Counted from the stretch's first letter, positions 55,245-63,720 are shown. The stretch: 64,000 nucleotides of DNA from Mycobacterium arosiense ATCC BAA-1401 = DSM 45069 (GCF_002086125.1 NZ_MVHG01000012.1:1-64000); one strand, 5' to 3'. A program made the numbers and translations. Notes: generated from the sequence alone by a model not told the origin.

Positions 55245-55934
55245 GTGACGACCACGTATCCCGAGCCCGTTGTTTCACCGGTTCCCAACGTGTATCAGCC
55301 GCAAGAGGACTCCCGTTTGCTGGTGGATGTTATGCACGATTCCGGCCTGATCCCGGGGCGTCGTGTGCTCGATCTCTGTACCGGCAGCGGGTACGTAGCG
55401 ATCGCGGCCGCCGCAATGGGCTGCGCCAGTGCCACCGCCTTCGACATCTGCCCGCAGGCGGTGCGTTGTGCCCGGGAAAACGCCGCGCTGGCCGGCGTGC
55501 AGGTCGACATCCGCGAGGGCTCGTGGAGCGCGGCGGCGGACGACGCGCCGTTCGATGTTGTGGTGTCGAACCCGCCCTATGTGCCCACTCCGCCCGGCGC
55601 CGAGACGGAAGAGATTTGCCCGGCCGCCGGACCGTCCTGGGCCTGGAATGCCGGCGTGGATGGCCGGACGATTCTCGACCCGCTGTGCGAGACCGCGCCA
55701 AAGCTGCTGCGCGACGGCGGATCCCTGCTGTTGGTCCATTCGGCGCTGTCCGGTGTGCAGCAGTCGCTGAATGCGCTGAAGTGGGCCGGGATGGACGCGA
55801 AAGTGATCGCCTCCAAATGGATACCCTTTGGTCCGGTGATGTCGTCGCGGGCGCAATGGTTGGAGGACGTCGGCCTGATCCCGCGCGGCCGGCGCGAAGA
55901 AGAGTTGATCGTGATCCGCGCGGAGAAACGATGA
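55245..55934 (+). CDS. HemK2/MTQ2-like SAM methyltransferase
   Basis: 229 residues. N-terminal YQPQEDSRLLVDVM, SAM motif VLDLCTGSGYVAIAAA, ATAFDICPQAV, and the catalytic NPPYVPTP that methylates amide or exocyclic nitrogens. Close in layout to HemK2-type proteins, but with no release-factor neighbour. GTG 55245 (VTTTYPEP) chosen; further upstream the frame lacks a site. The next gene starts inside its stop (ATGA), so this and the CDGSH protein are coupled. Confidence 0.9.
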   Translation: MTTTYPEPVVSPVPNVYQPQEDSRLLVDVMHDSGLIPGRRVLDLCTGSGYVAIAAAAMGCASATAFDICPQAVRCARENAALAGVQVDIREGSWSAAADDAPFDVVVSNPPYVPTPPGAETEEICPAAGPSWAWNAGVDGRTILDPLCETAPKLLRDGGSLLLVHSALSGVQQSLNALKWAGMDAKVIASKWIPFGPVMSSRAQWLEDVGLIPRGRREEELIVIRAEKR

Positions 55935-56176
55935 CCGCTACCCGGGTACAGGTGGTGCCCAATGGGCCCGTGCTGGTCTCGGGCCCGGTGCGCATCGAAA
56001 TGCCCAATGGCGAGGTCGTCGAGTCCGACCGGTTCATGGTGGCCATCTGCACCTGCCGGCGCAGCGACCGTTACCCGTTGTGCGACACCAGCCATCGCAG
56101 GTGTCGACGCCTCAAAACCCCGGGTGCTCCAGCGGCCTCCGCAGCGACGTCTGATTCTGGCGCCACGACGCCATAA
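55931..56176 (+). CDS. CDGSH-type iron-sulfur protein
   Basis: 81 residues. The motif CTCRRSDRYPLCDTSH matches C-x-C-x2-[ST]-x3-P-x-C-D-x-[ST]-H, which binds a redox-active [2Fe-2S] cluster with three Cys and one His. The preceding beta strands (GPVLVSGPVRIEMPNGE) fit the small bacterial CDGSH fold. The last 21 codons overlap the end of the convergent diiron enzyme gene; the conserved domain ends before that. Coupled to the upstream methyltransferase gene by ATGA. Confidence 0.9.
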   Translation: MTATRVQVVPNGPVLVSGPVRIEMPNGEVVESDRFMVAICTCRRSDRYPLCDTSHRRCRRLKTPGAPAASAATSDSGATTP

Positions 56177-57143
56177 TCCGTTCGGCCAGGCGGTCTTCCA
56201 CTGCGGCGTGGGCACGGATACCGAAGATGACGTCGCGCTCGAGTCGCGGCTCCTGGGCGACGAGGTCGCCAACCACATCGATGCGCACGACGTGCTCGTG
56301 CACCGCGTCGGCCTCGACGTGCTCGCTGTAGAACTCGACGCAGGCCGCGGGCGCCTGCAGGCGGCGCAAGGCCTTCACCATGCGCTGTGATCCCGGCGGC
56401 GAGGTGATCTCCGTCGAGGCGAAGTGCCCGATCGCGGCGCCGCGCATCGAGCGATGCAAGCCGAACAACGACATGAGATTGACCACCGCCAACGATTCGG
56501 CGGGCACCGCGTCGATGTAACCCCAATACGTCGCGTCCAGTCCGGCCGCCGACAACAAGTCGGCGAACAGCTGCTGGTGCAGCCGCGCGCCCTGTCCGGC
56601 GCCGTATTCGTCGAATTCGATTGCCACGAATGCCGCCTTGGCCACACCCCTTAGACGCGGAATGGCAAAGGCGTGCGGATCGCCCTCCTTGAGGTGATAC
56701 AGCGAGCGGTGCACGAAGTATTCGCACATCTGCTGCCAGGTCCCTGTGTCGCGCAGGTAGTAGGACGGGCCGGTGCCGTCGCTGGGTTCGATAGTCAGCG
56801 CTTCCATCTCGGCCGCCGCCGTCTGATCGGGGTCGATGTGCCCGACATCGCGGCGGACGCCGGCTAAAAACACGCGTTCCAGATCGGCGCGCAGCCCCAG
56901 CAGCGCGGGGTTCCATTCCCAGGCGGGGTCGACGCCGGCGAGACCGCGGTAGTGCAGCTCATAGCACATGGACAGCGCCAGATGCAGATCCAGGCCGTAA
57001 GGATCTGAATCGCGCACGGACGCGCCGATGCGCGCCAGGTGATCCCCGGAGGGTGGGCCTGTCAGCGCGCAACGCACGGCTGTTGACAGCGGCCCGTGTG
57101 CTTCAGGCAGGACGGGTTCGGTCATGGTCGATGCGTGGGTCAC
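56112..57143 (-). CDS. Haem-oxygenase-like diiron (iron-containing redox enzyme family) protein
   Basis: 343 residues from GTG 57143, or 337 from ATG 57125. All-helical protein of the haem-oxygenase-like superfamily, with carboxylate/His pairs expected to bind a diiron site: AIEFDEYGAGQGARLH near 172-187 and FYSEHVEADAVHEH near 270-284. Known members (UndA, SznF central domain, CADD) oxidise or desaturate small amines and acids; this substrate is unknown. The start lies 8-26 bases after the SpoIIE-HATPase gene, placing it at the end of the stressosome operon. The 3' end overlaps the CDGSH gene by 65 bases. Confidence 0.85.
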   Translation of the reverse strand: MTHASTMTEPVLPEAHGPLSTAVRCALTGPPSGDHLARIGASVRDSDPYGLDLHLALSMCYELHYRGLAGVDPAWEWNPALLGLRADLERVFLAGVRRDVGHIDPDQTAAAEMEALTIEPSDGTGPSYYLRDTGTWQQMCEYFVHRSLYHLKEGDPHAFAIPRLRGVAKAAFVAIEFDEYGAGQGARLHQQLFADLLSAAGLDATYWGYIDAVPAESLAVVNLMSLFGLHRSMRGAAIGHFASTEITSPPGSQRMVKALRRLQAPAACVEFYSEHVEADAVHEHVVRIDVVGDLVAQEPRLERDVIFGIRAHAAVEDRLAERIMASWRQNQTSLRRPLEHPGF

Positions 57144-57151
57144 GCCGATGT

Positions 57152-59386
57152 CTACCCGCTACCCGGGGCCGGCAAACGGCGCGCCGGCAATCGGAAGGTG
57201 ATGTCGGCCGTGGTGCCGGCGGCGGTGGTGTCCAGCTCCATGGAATCGCTGAGCATCCGCATCAGCGGCAAGCCGCGACCGCCGTTACCCGGGTTGGCGG
57301 CCGGCGTCTTCCACGATCCGTAATCGGTGATCCGGGTGCGCACTTCGTCGTTGACGAGGGTGACTTCGAGCAACATGGTTCCGGCGGCAAAGCCACGGTA
57401 AGCGTGTTCGACGCAGTTGGTGCACGCCTCGTTGACCACCAGCAAGATGTCGGCGGCCGGTTCTTCGGTGATGCCTCCGGCGCGCAGCCAGTCCGCCAGC
57501 CGACGTCGGATACGCCTCAATTGGTCTGCGGTGGCGACGGTTTCGATCCGCAGCGGCCTGTGCTGGTGGCGGTAGATCACCATCGCAACGTCGTCGTCAT
57601 ACCCCGTTGCCGGAGCCAGCTTGCGAAGCACCTCATCGGCAACGGTGTCCAGGGGTGATGGCATGGTCTGTGCCAGAACGTCTGCAGCGCGGGCGATTCC
57701 GTCGTCAATCGACTCGTGCTTGCGTTCGACGAGCCCGTCGGTGAACAGCATGAGCGTGGAGCCGGCGGGCAGCACCTGGGTGGTCTGGGGGCGCGGCTCG
57801 ATGCGGCGGACCGCGAGCGGCACCGATGCGCCATCGGTCAACAGCGTCGTCGCGCCGGGCTCCGGCCCGGCCAGCACGGCCGGCATGTGTCCGGCGTTGC
57901 TGTACTGCAGCACCCCGGTCTCGGTGTCCAGAATCGCCAGGAACACCGTGGTGCAGTACGCGTTCGGGATGAGCGATGCCGCCGAGTCAAGCTGATCGAG
58001 CAGCACCGCGGGTTCGGCGCCGTTAATCAGTAGCGCCCGCGCGGAGCTGCGCAGCTGCCCCATGATCGCGGCGGCCGGCAGGCCGCGGCCCACGCAGTCG
58101 CCGACGACGATGCCGATGTGGTGCTCGCCGATCGGTAGCACGTCATACCAGTCACCGCCGATCTCCAGGGGCGGCACCGCGGGCTCGTAGCGAACGGCGA
58201 AGCCCGGCGGCGGCTGAACCGGCGGCAACATGGCACGCTGCAAGGTCAGCGACGTCTCACGCGCGCTCTCGAACTGACGCACGTGCTGCATGGCCAGACT
58301 CAGGTGGCTGATCAGCACGGTGACCAGCAGCCGGTCCTCCCCGCTGACCAACCGGGGCGTCCGCAGCTCCAGCCACAGCGCCAGGTCACCGGTGCCGGAC
58401 AGCACCGCGACCAGCCCCTGCGCCTTACCTGGCTTGTCAGGCGCCTCAATCGTTTTCGCCGTCAGCGGCAGTTGGTGCCGCGCATCTTGAAAGGTGTGGC
58501 GCAACCACGGATCCAGCGTGCGCCATGACGAGACGGGCGGCTCGCCCGCCACCTGCACGCTCGGGTCGCCTTCACCGTTTGGCCACGAGACCGCGATCAC
58601 CCGCTGCACGTCGATGGCCGCGCTGCACTCGTCGAGGGTGATCGACAGCAACTCGTCCACGCTCTTAGCCACCGCCACCGCGGTGGCCAGGCGCAGCACC
58701 GCGCTTTCCCGGGCGGCGAAGGCCCGCTCGGCGGTGACGTCACGGATCGTTCCCACATAGACGTCCCGGTCGCTGCCGGTTTCCTTGAGCGCGCTGATGC
58801 TCACCCTCACCCACGCCAGGTGCCCGTCGGCGTGGCGAATCGGTGTTTCGTAATCGGCCCTGCCGTGGCTCAGCACCCGGGTTATCTGTTCGGCCGGAGC
58901 CTTGGTGTCGACCAGCCAGGGGTGCGGCCACTTGTACGGCAGACCCTCGTTGGGAAACCCCAGGATCTCAATGAAGGCACTGTTCATCTCGATCACCGAG
59001 CCCTCGTGATCGGCGACGAAGAAGCCTTCCTGAAGCGAATTCACCAGTGCGGTACGGAATTTGTCGCGGTCGGCCAGCCCTTCGGCGCGGGCCCGCTGTT
59101 CGGCGTAGCGTCTGTTGCCGTCGATGAAGCCGCGCGTCGCGACGTCAAGCGGAACCAGCAACTGCAGCAAAAACTCCAGCGCGATCGGCGCGTCCATGCG
59201 CACGTCCTGGGAGATTTCGAAGACCAGTCGCACGTGCTGCTCGACGATGTCGAGCAGGCTGATCCGCTCCTGCAGGGCCCTGCGCCCGAGCTCGTTGCCG
59301 ATCGACAGGCTGGCCTCGTCGTGCGAGTCCAAATAGGTGCGTAACGCGGCCTCGTACTGGTCGTAGAAGTCGTTGTGGCCGCTCAA
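57152..59386 (-). CDS. Stress-signalling phosphatase/kinase: RsbU-like N-terminus, PAS, GAF, SpoIIE (PP2C) and HATPase
   Basis: 744 residues. The N-terminal helical domain (1-85) resembles the RsbT-binding part of RsbU. PAS is at about 105-220 (ALVNSLQEGFFVADHEGSVIEMN), GAF at about 235-380, and the SpoIIE PP2C phosphatase at about 395-600 (GGDWYDVLPIGEHHIGIVVGDCVGRG, LFTDGLVER, YDDDVAMVI). The RsbW-like ATPase occupies about 610-735 (VNEACTNCVEHAY, GNGGRGLPLMRML). It therefore could both dephosphorylate and phosphorylate an anti-anti-sigma factor. The TTG start at 59386 has GGGGAG upstream and overlaps the RsbX-like stop. Confidence 0.9.
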   Translation of the reverse strand: MSGHNDFYDQYEAALRTYLDSHDEASLSIGNELGRRALQERISLLDIVEQHVRLVFEISQDVRMDAPIALEFLLQLLVPLDVATRGFIDGNRRYAEQRARAEGLADRDKFRTALVNSLQEGFFVADHEGSVIEMNSAFIEILGFPNEGLPYKWPHPWLVDTKAPAEQITRVLSHGRADYETPIRHADGHLAWVRVSISALKETGSDRDVYVGTIRDVTAERAFAARESAVLRLATAVAVAKSVDELLSITLDECSAAIDVQRVIAVSWPNGEGDPSVQVAGEPPVSSWRTLDPWLRHTFQDARHQLPLTAKTIEAPDKPGKAQGLVAVLSGTGDLALWLELRTPRLVSGEDRLLVTVLISHLSLAMQHVRQFESARETSLTLQRAMLPPVQPPPGFAVRYEPAVPPLEIGGDWYDVLPIGEHHIGIVVGDCVGRGLPAAAIMGQLRSSARALLINGAEPAVLLDQLDSAASLIPNAYCTTVFLAILDTETGVLQYSNAGHMPAVLAGPEPGATTLLTDGASVPLAVRRIEPRPQTTQVLPAGSTLMLFTDGLVERKHESIDDGIARAADVLAQTMPSPLDTVADEVLRKLAPATGYDDDVAMVIYRHQHRPLRIETVATADQLRRIRRRLADWLRAGGITEEPAADILLVVNEACTNCVEHAYRGFAAGTMLLEVTLVNDEVRTRITDYGSWKTPAANPGNGGRGLPLMRMLSDSMELDTTAAGTTADITFRLPARRLPAPGSG

Positions 59387-60009
59387 CTCGTAACTCCCCT
59401 GTGACGCGCCGCCAGCACCATCGCATCGTCGGTTTCCTTCGCGTCCTTGCCCAGAAGCCCTTCGGCGATGGCGACAGCCGAGGCCGAAAAGTCGATGTGG
59501 TCCAGGTAGTGTTCGGCGATCCCGTCGGTGCTCATCACGACCAAGTCGCCGGGGCGGATCGAAACCGCTTGCGCCGGCCTGATTTCCGGTATTCGATAGC
59601 CGACGATGCCGCCGGCGAGTCGCGCACTGGACCGGACCTGGACACCGGTCGGCGCCTTGGTCACCAGATCGGCGGTGACGTTGCCGACGCCGGCCCAGGT
59701 GAGTGTGCTGTCCGCAAAATCCACCCGCGCCAACGTCATTGCGACTCCTCTGGTGCCGACCAGCACGCGATGGCACAGCTGGATCAAGACCTCGACCCGC
59801 TCGGCCCGGGCGCGAGTGACGGCGTCGACGGCGCGCAGCGCGGCTTCGGCGGCGGCCGGTCCGTGACCGAGGCCGTCCACCACCCCGAACAGCGCGGCCG
59901 CACCGTCGATGTCGAGCGCGATGCCCCGGTCACCGGAGGTGTACTCGCTGGGCAAAGGCCTACCCGCCCTTGCCCATTCGATGGGTCCGAAGCGCCCGTT
60001 CTCATGCAC
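59383..60009 (-). CDS. rsbX: RsbX-like PP2C phosphatase
   Basis: 208 residues with SpoIIE-type motifs GVVDGLGHGPAAAEAA, GVGNVTADL, VMSTDGIAEHY and TDDAMVLAARH. In Bacillus, RsbX dephosphorylates RsbR and RsbS to reset the stressosome. GTG start 60009 overlaps the RsbT stop by 8 bases; this operon position supports the RsbX assignment over a generic phosphatase. Confidence 0.9.
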   Translation of the reverse strand: MHENGRFGPIEWARAGRPLPSEYTSGDRGIALDIDGAAALFGVVDGLGHGPAAAEAALRAVDAVTRARAERVEVLIQLCHRVLVGTRGVAMTLARVDFADSTLTWAGVGNVTADLVTKAPTGVQVRSSARLAGGIVGYRIPEIRPAQAVSIRPGDLVVMSTDGIAEHYLDHIDFSASAVAIAEGLLGKDAKETDDAMVLAARHRGVTS

Positions 60010-60412
60010 GAGGGGGAACCCACTTCCACATTTCGATGACGGTTCCCTGGCCCAGGGTGGACTCGACGACCAACCGGTCCATCAGCCGACGGGCGCCTGG
60101 CAGGCCCATGCCCAGACCCCGCCCGGTCGTGTAACCGTCTTCCATTGCCCGCTCGATGTCGGCGATGCCGGGGCCCTGATCTTCGGCGCGCACCACCAAG
60201 GCCTTGCGTCCGTCCCGATCGGCGATGGCGACCCGAACGGCGCCGCGGCCGGCGTAACTGGTGATGTTCCGTGCGATCTCCGAGATCGCCGTGGCGATCA
60301 TCGTGACGTCGGTGAGCGAGAATCCCAGATCGAGGGCGAGTTGGTGTCCGGCTTTGCGGGCTTCCACTATGTCGTCGGGGTGGTCGATGGTGACGACGAT
60401 ATCAGCCGCCAC
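60002..60412 (-). CDS. rsbT: Stressosome kinase RsbT
   Basis: 136 residues. GHKL ATPase motifs: N box ISEIARNITSYA, G1 EDQGPGIADI, G2 GRGLGMGLPGARRLMD, and GTVIEM. RsbT phosphorylates RsbR/RsbS and then leaves the complex to activate RsbU. GTG 60412 (VAADIVVTID) overlaps the rsbS stop; a longer upstream frame lies inside rsbS. Confidence 0.93.
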   Translation of the reverse strand: MAADIVVTIDHPDDIVEARKAGHQLALDLGFSLTDVTMIATAISEIARNITSYAGRGAVRVAIADRDGRKALVVRAEDQGPGIADIERAMEDGYTTGRGLGMGLPGARRLMDRLVVESTLGQGTVIEMWKWVPPRA

Positions 60413-60791
60413 CGTCGGGCCCGATCGTTGACTTCCCCACGCCACCTTGGCGATTCAGCAGGGCGAGGCCCTCCTCGAGATCCAGCGCGGTATTCATGTC
60501 GTCGAACTCCAGGCCCAACTGCACCATCGCGAACGCCACCTCCGGCTGCAGGCCCACGATCACGGTGTCCGCCCCGCGCAGCCTGGTCATGTGCGCGATC
60601 GTCCGCAGCGAGCGGGCGGCAAACGAATCCATCACATCGATGGCGGTGACGTCGACGATGATGCCCTGGGCGCGGAACTGGCTGACCTGTTCCATCAGGT
60701 CGTAGCGCAAACGTTCGGCGTCGGAGTCGGTGAGGGCGGCTTGTACCGACGCGATGAGAATCGAGCCCTGTTTCAGGATCGGTACTGGCAT
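60402..60791 (-). CDS. rsbS: Stressosome scaffold RsbS (STAS domain)
   Basis: 129-residue STAS protein: MPVPILKQGSILIASVQAALTDSD start, and IDVMDSFAARSLRTIAHM with the Ser phosphorylated by RsbT in homologues (S59 in Bacillus). GADTVIVGLQPEVAFAMVQLG follows. ATG 60791. The gene lies 22 bases after rsbR and overlaps rsbT. Confidence 0.94.
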   Translation of the reverse strand: MPVPILKQGSILIASVQAALTDSDAERLRYDLMEQVSQFRAQGIIVDVTAIDVMDSFAARSLRTIAHMTRLRGADTVIVGLQPEVAFAMVQLGLEFDDMNTALDLEEGLALLNRQGGVGKSTIGPDGGG

Positions 60792-60813
60792 GGGGCGCTC
60801 GCGTCGATCTTCG

Positions 60814-61716
60814 TTATCCGGTCTGTTCGCCGGTGCGGGTGACCTCGTAGCCCAGCAGGCGTTCGGCTTCCTCGATGCCGCCCTGCAGGTCGCCGACGGC
60901 GTTCATTTTCGACAGGTCCAGCCCGATGGTCACCAGCGTCAGCGCGATCTCGGAGGACAGCCCGGTGATGATCACGCTGGCCCCCATCAACCCGGACGCG
61001 TCGACGGTCTGCACCAGGTGGTTGGCCACCGTCGAGTCGATGGTCGGCACACCGGTGATGTCGATGACGACCACTTTGGCGCGGTTCGCGCGGATGGCCC
61101 GCAGCAACTGTTCGGTGACCTGACGGGCGCGCTGGCTGTCCAGCACGCCGATGATCGGCAGGATCAGCAGTTGCTCGCGGACCTGCAGCACCGGCGTGGA
61201 CAGCTCGCGGATGGCCTCCTGCTGCTGGCGGATGATGCGCTCGCGTTCCTGCACGAACGACACGCCCACGGTGTTGGCGATGCGGTTGGCCGCCGGTTCG
61301 TAGGCGTCCAGCACGCGATTAAGCATTTCGAACTCGGTCTGGTACTTCTCGAACAGCGAGCGGGCGAGCACGTCGCGCAGCAGCAGGACGATGCCGAGCA
61401 CCTCGTCGGTCTCCACACCTCGCGGAATGATGCGTTCCGACAGGTCACGCGCGTAGGCCTGCAGCGCCTCGACACTACCGGTCTCGAGCACCTCGACGTA
61501 GTTGTCATAGACGGCCGTCGCCTCGGAGAAGAGCTCCTCCGGCGTCATCGCGGTAAGCAGCTCGGCCTCGGTGATGCGGCGGGCCCACTCCTCGCGCAGG
61601 ACGGTCCGATTCTGCCGCAGATGCTGGACTAGCTGTGGCAGCAGGCCCTCGCTGGATATGCCCACGGTCTGCGCTGCGGCCCCGGTACTGTTGAAATCCG
61701 ACGGCGAATCTGACAT
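60814..61716 (-). CDS. rsbR: Stressosome sensor-scaffold RsbR
   Basis: 300 residues. The N-terminal helical sensor domain (about 20-150, LLPQLVQHLRQNRTVLREEW) is of the non-haem-globin type. A linker helix and C-terminal STAS domain (about 170-285) follow: STPVLQVREQLLILPIIG, and VVVIDITGVPTIDSTVANHLVQ, with phosphorylatable Thr/Ser positions. Such proteins co-assemble with RsbS into the 1.8-MDa stressosome of Bacillus. ATG 61716 with GGGAGG upstream; first gene of the operon and divergent from rsfB. Confidence 0.93.
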   Translation of the reverse strand: MSDSPSDFNSTGAAAQTVGISSEGLLPQLVQHLRQNRTVLREEWARRITEAELLTAMTPEELFSEATAVYDNYVEVLETGSVEALQAYARDLSERIIPRGVETDEVLGIVLLLRDVLARSLFEKYQTEFEMLNRVLDAYEPAANRIANTVGVSFVQERERIIRQQQEAIRELSTPVLQVREQLLILPIIGVLDSQRARQVTEQLLRAIRANRAKVVVIDITGVPTIDSTVANHLVQTVDASGLMGASVIITGLSSEIALTLVTIGLDLSKMNAVGDLQGGIEEAERLLGYEVTRTGEQTG

Positions 61717-61876
61717 CTGGCCTCCCGAGTGCCACGTCGCGCCCTGCGGTCTGCAGTTCTTTTTGCGAGACTAGCCTGGGTTGTCGCGGGCCACGTGGAG
61801 AGGGCATATTCTTCTCGCAGTTCGCTACGGCAGGCTAGGGTTGAGCCACGCCACGGCCCAGGACAAAGGATTGCCA

Positions 61877-62245
61877 TTGTCAGCTCCTGATTCGATTACC
61901 ACGTTGGTTGAAGACCACGACGGGGTGTCCGTGGTCAGTGTCAGCGGCGAAATCGATTTGGTCACAGCGCCCGCCCTGGAACAAGCCATTAGCGCTGTCG
62001 TCGCCGATAGTCCGACGGCGCTGGTCATCGATCTCTCAGCGGTGGAGTTCCTGGGCTCGGTCGGGCTGAAGATCCTGGCCGCCACCTACGAGAAATTGGG
62101 CAGGCAGACCGGGTTCGGCGTGGTCGCACGCGGGCCGGCGACCCGCAGGCCCATTCACCTTACCGGTCTGGACAAGACCTTCCCGCTGTACCCGACACTC
62201 GATGATGCGTTGACCGGGGTGCGGGACGGCAAACTCAACGGCTAG
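61877..62245 (+). CDS. rsfB: Anti-anti-sigma factor RsfB (Rv3687c)
   Basis: 122-residue STAS protein. VSVSGEIDLVTAPALE and LVIDLSAVEFLGSVGLKIL hold the Ser phosphorylated in this family. In M. tuberculosis RsfB binds the SigF anti-sigma factor UsfX/RsbW. TTG 61877 (LSAPDSITT) with AAAGGA upstream gives exactly the M. tuberculosis length; the frame is open further upstream without a site. Transcribed away from the stressosome operon, whose phosphatase could act on it. Confidence 0.94.
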   Translation: MSAPDSITTLVEDHDGVSVVSVSGEIDLVTAPALEQAISAVVADSPTALVIDLSAVEFLGSVGLKILAATYEKLGRQTGFGVVARGPATRRPIHLTGLDKTFPLYPTLDDALTGVRDGKLNG

Positions 62246-62426
62246 CGATTTCCGGCGGCGGCCGGATTCGCTCGCGCGCCAAACCGCCCTCACCCATCGC
62301 TTGCCTGACAACATCTTTGGCGCAAATCGCCGGGTCCGACTTCGCGTCGCATCGATTTCGACGTAGTTCGGTTTTCGCGCGCGTGCCGCGAGTCCCGAAG
62401 CGGTCATCGCACGCCGCCCGGGTGCG

Positions 62427-62939
62427 ATGATCAGGGCTATGGACGTCGACCATCCGCAATCCGACCAGCGGTGGGACCGCCATGAGCGAGGCGAAACCGA
62501 AGTTCAACGGCTGGACCGCAATTGGAACAGCCTGCTGCAGGAGCTGCGGGTGGTGCAGACCGGGGTGCAGCTGCTGACCGGCTTCCTGCTCACACTGCCG
62601 TTCCAGCAGCGCTTCGACGTGTTGACCCCGCCGATGCGCGTGCTCTATCTGGCCACCGTGGTCTGCGCGGTGTGCGCGACCGTTTTGCTGATCTCTCCGG
62701 TCGCCATGCACCGGATGCTTTTCCGGCGTCATCGGCTCCAAGTCCTCGTCTCGGCCGCACACCGGTGTGCCTATGCCGGGCTGACCCTGCTCGGTCTGGC
62801 GCTGATCGGCCTGACCACGATCATTTTCGCCGCGGTGGCCGGGCGAACCGTGGGCCTGATAGCCGGGGCGTGCGCCCTGCCGCTGTTCGCCGTGTTCTGG
62901 TGGGTGCTGCCGCTGATGCTGCGGACGTACGGCGACTGA
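62427..62939 (+). CDS. Small four-helix membrane protein (DUF6328-like)
   Basis: 170 residues (158 from ATG 62439). Polar N-terminus with NSLLQELRVVQTGVQLLTGFLLTLPF, then four membrane helices, including VLYLATVVCAVCATVLLISPVAMHR and LLGLALIGLTTIIFAAVAG. The LQELRVxQTGVQ(L/I)L motif recurs in a family of unknown function (DUF6328). ATG 62439 has AGGG upstream and may be the true start. Confidence 0.8.
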   Translation: MIRAMDVDHPQSDQRWDRHERGETEVQRLDRNWNSLLQELRVVQTGVQLLTGFLLTLPFQQRFDVLTPPMRVLYLATVVCAVCATVLLISPVAMHRMLFRRHRLQVLVSAAHRCAYAGLTLLGLALIGLTTIIFAAVAGRTVGLIAGACALPLFAVFWWVLPLMLRTYGD

Positions 62940-62953
62940 CGCCAACGCGTCGG

Positions 62954-63670
62954 TCAGCGGCCGGGCGCGAGCGCTGCGATCGGGGTGGATTCCAGGTGTT
63001 TGAGCAGGTCGCATGGATCGGCGAAGATGGGTTCGGCCCCCGCCTCCTGCAGCTCCGCGCGGGCGATGCCGCCGCTCAGCAGCCCGATGCACGGCAATCT
63101 CGCGCCGGCCGCGGCGTGCGCGTCCCACACCGCGTCCCCGACGAACACGGCGCGTTCGGCAGCCACACCGGCCCGGTCCAGGGCCACCCGCACGATGCCC
63201 GGTTCGGGCTTGGCGGTGTCCACGTCGCGTGACGACGTGGTCTCGGAGATGACGTCGTCGCAGTCGAGCGCCTTGCGTAGGATCTTCAGCTCGTCTTCGG
63301 GCGCCGAACTGGCCAGCACCACCTGCAAGCCCAGCTCGGCGACGCGACGCAGCAGGTCGCGGGCGCCGGGCAGCGGTTGCAGCAGCGGCGTGATCTCGCG
63401 GTAATACTGGCTGTGCTTGTCGCTGAGGCGCTCCTGCACGTCGGCCGGCGCGTCGTCGGAGAGCTTTCGCACCAGCCTGGATCCGTCCATCCCGATGCAG
63501 CGGTGGATTTGCCAGGAGGCCACCGCCATGCCCTCGGCGTCGAACGCACGTTGCCAGGCATGCACATGCAAGTAGTTGGAATCCACCAGGGTTCCATCTA
63601 CGTCGAACAGGACGGCGGGGGTGCCGCCGCGCGCCGTCAGGGCAGGCTCCCGGCGTCGGCGCCGGGGCAC
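62954..63670 (-). CDS. HAD-superfamily phosphatase
   Basis: 238 residues, phosphoglycolate-phosphatase-like. Motif I LFDVDGTLVDSN, motif II VVLASSAPEDE, Lys in DTAKPEPGI, and motif III VFVGDAVWDAHAA. A small helical cap lies between motifs I and II. Substrate unknown. GTG 63670 gives a short basic N-terminus; the exact start is uncertain. Confidence 0.9.
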   Translation of the reverse strand: MPRRRRREPALTARGGTPAVLFDVDGTLVDSNYLHVHAWQRAFDAEGMAVASWQIHRCIGMDGSRLVRKLSDDAPADVQERLSDKHSQYYREITPLLQPLPGARDLLRRVAELGLQVVLASSAPEDELKILRKALDCDDVISETTSSRDVDTAKPEPGIVRVALDRAGVAAERAVFVGDAVWDAHAAAGARLPCIGLLSGGIARAELQEAGAEPIFADPCDLLKHLESTPIAALAPGR

Positions 63671-63698
63671 CCGCCCGCGTGCGATCGTTTAATCATGT

Positions 63699-63720
63699 GC
63701 CCGGCATACCCATGCCGGGC
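63699..63720. promoter_or_regulatory. Inverted repeat in divergent intergenic region
   Basis: Perfect 9-bp arms GCCCGGCAT / ATGCCGGGC with an ACCC loop. It lies between the divergent HAD gene and the right-edge gene, without a T-run, so an operator is as likely as a terminator. Confidence 0.4.

Noticed and set aside
61785..61815. GGTTG ... GGGCAT upstream of rsfB as a SigF promoter
   Set aside because: The spacer is about 18 bases and both boxes deviate, too weak to call.
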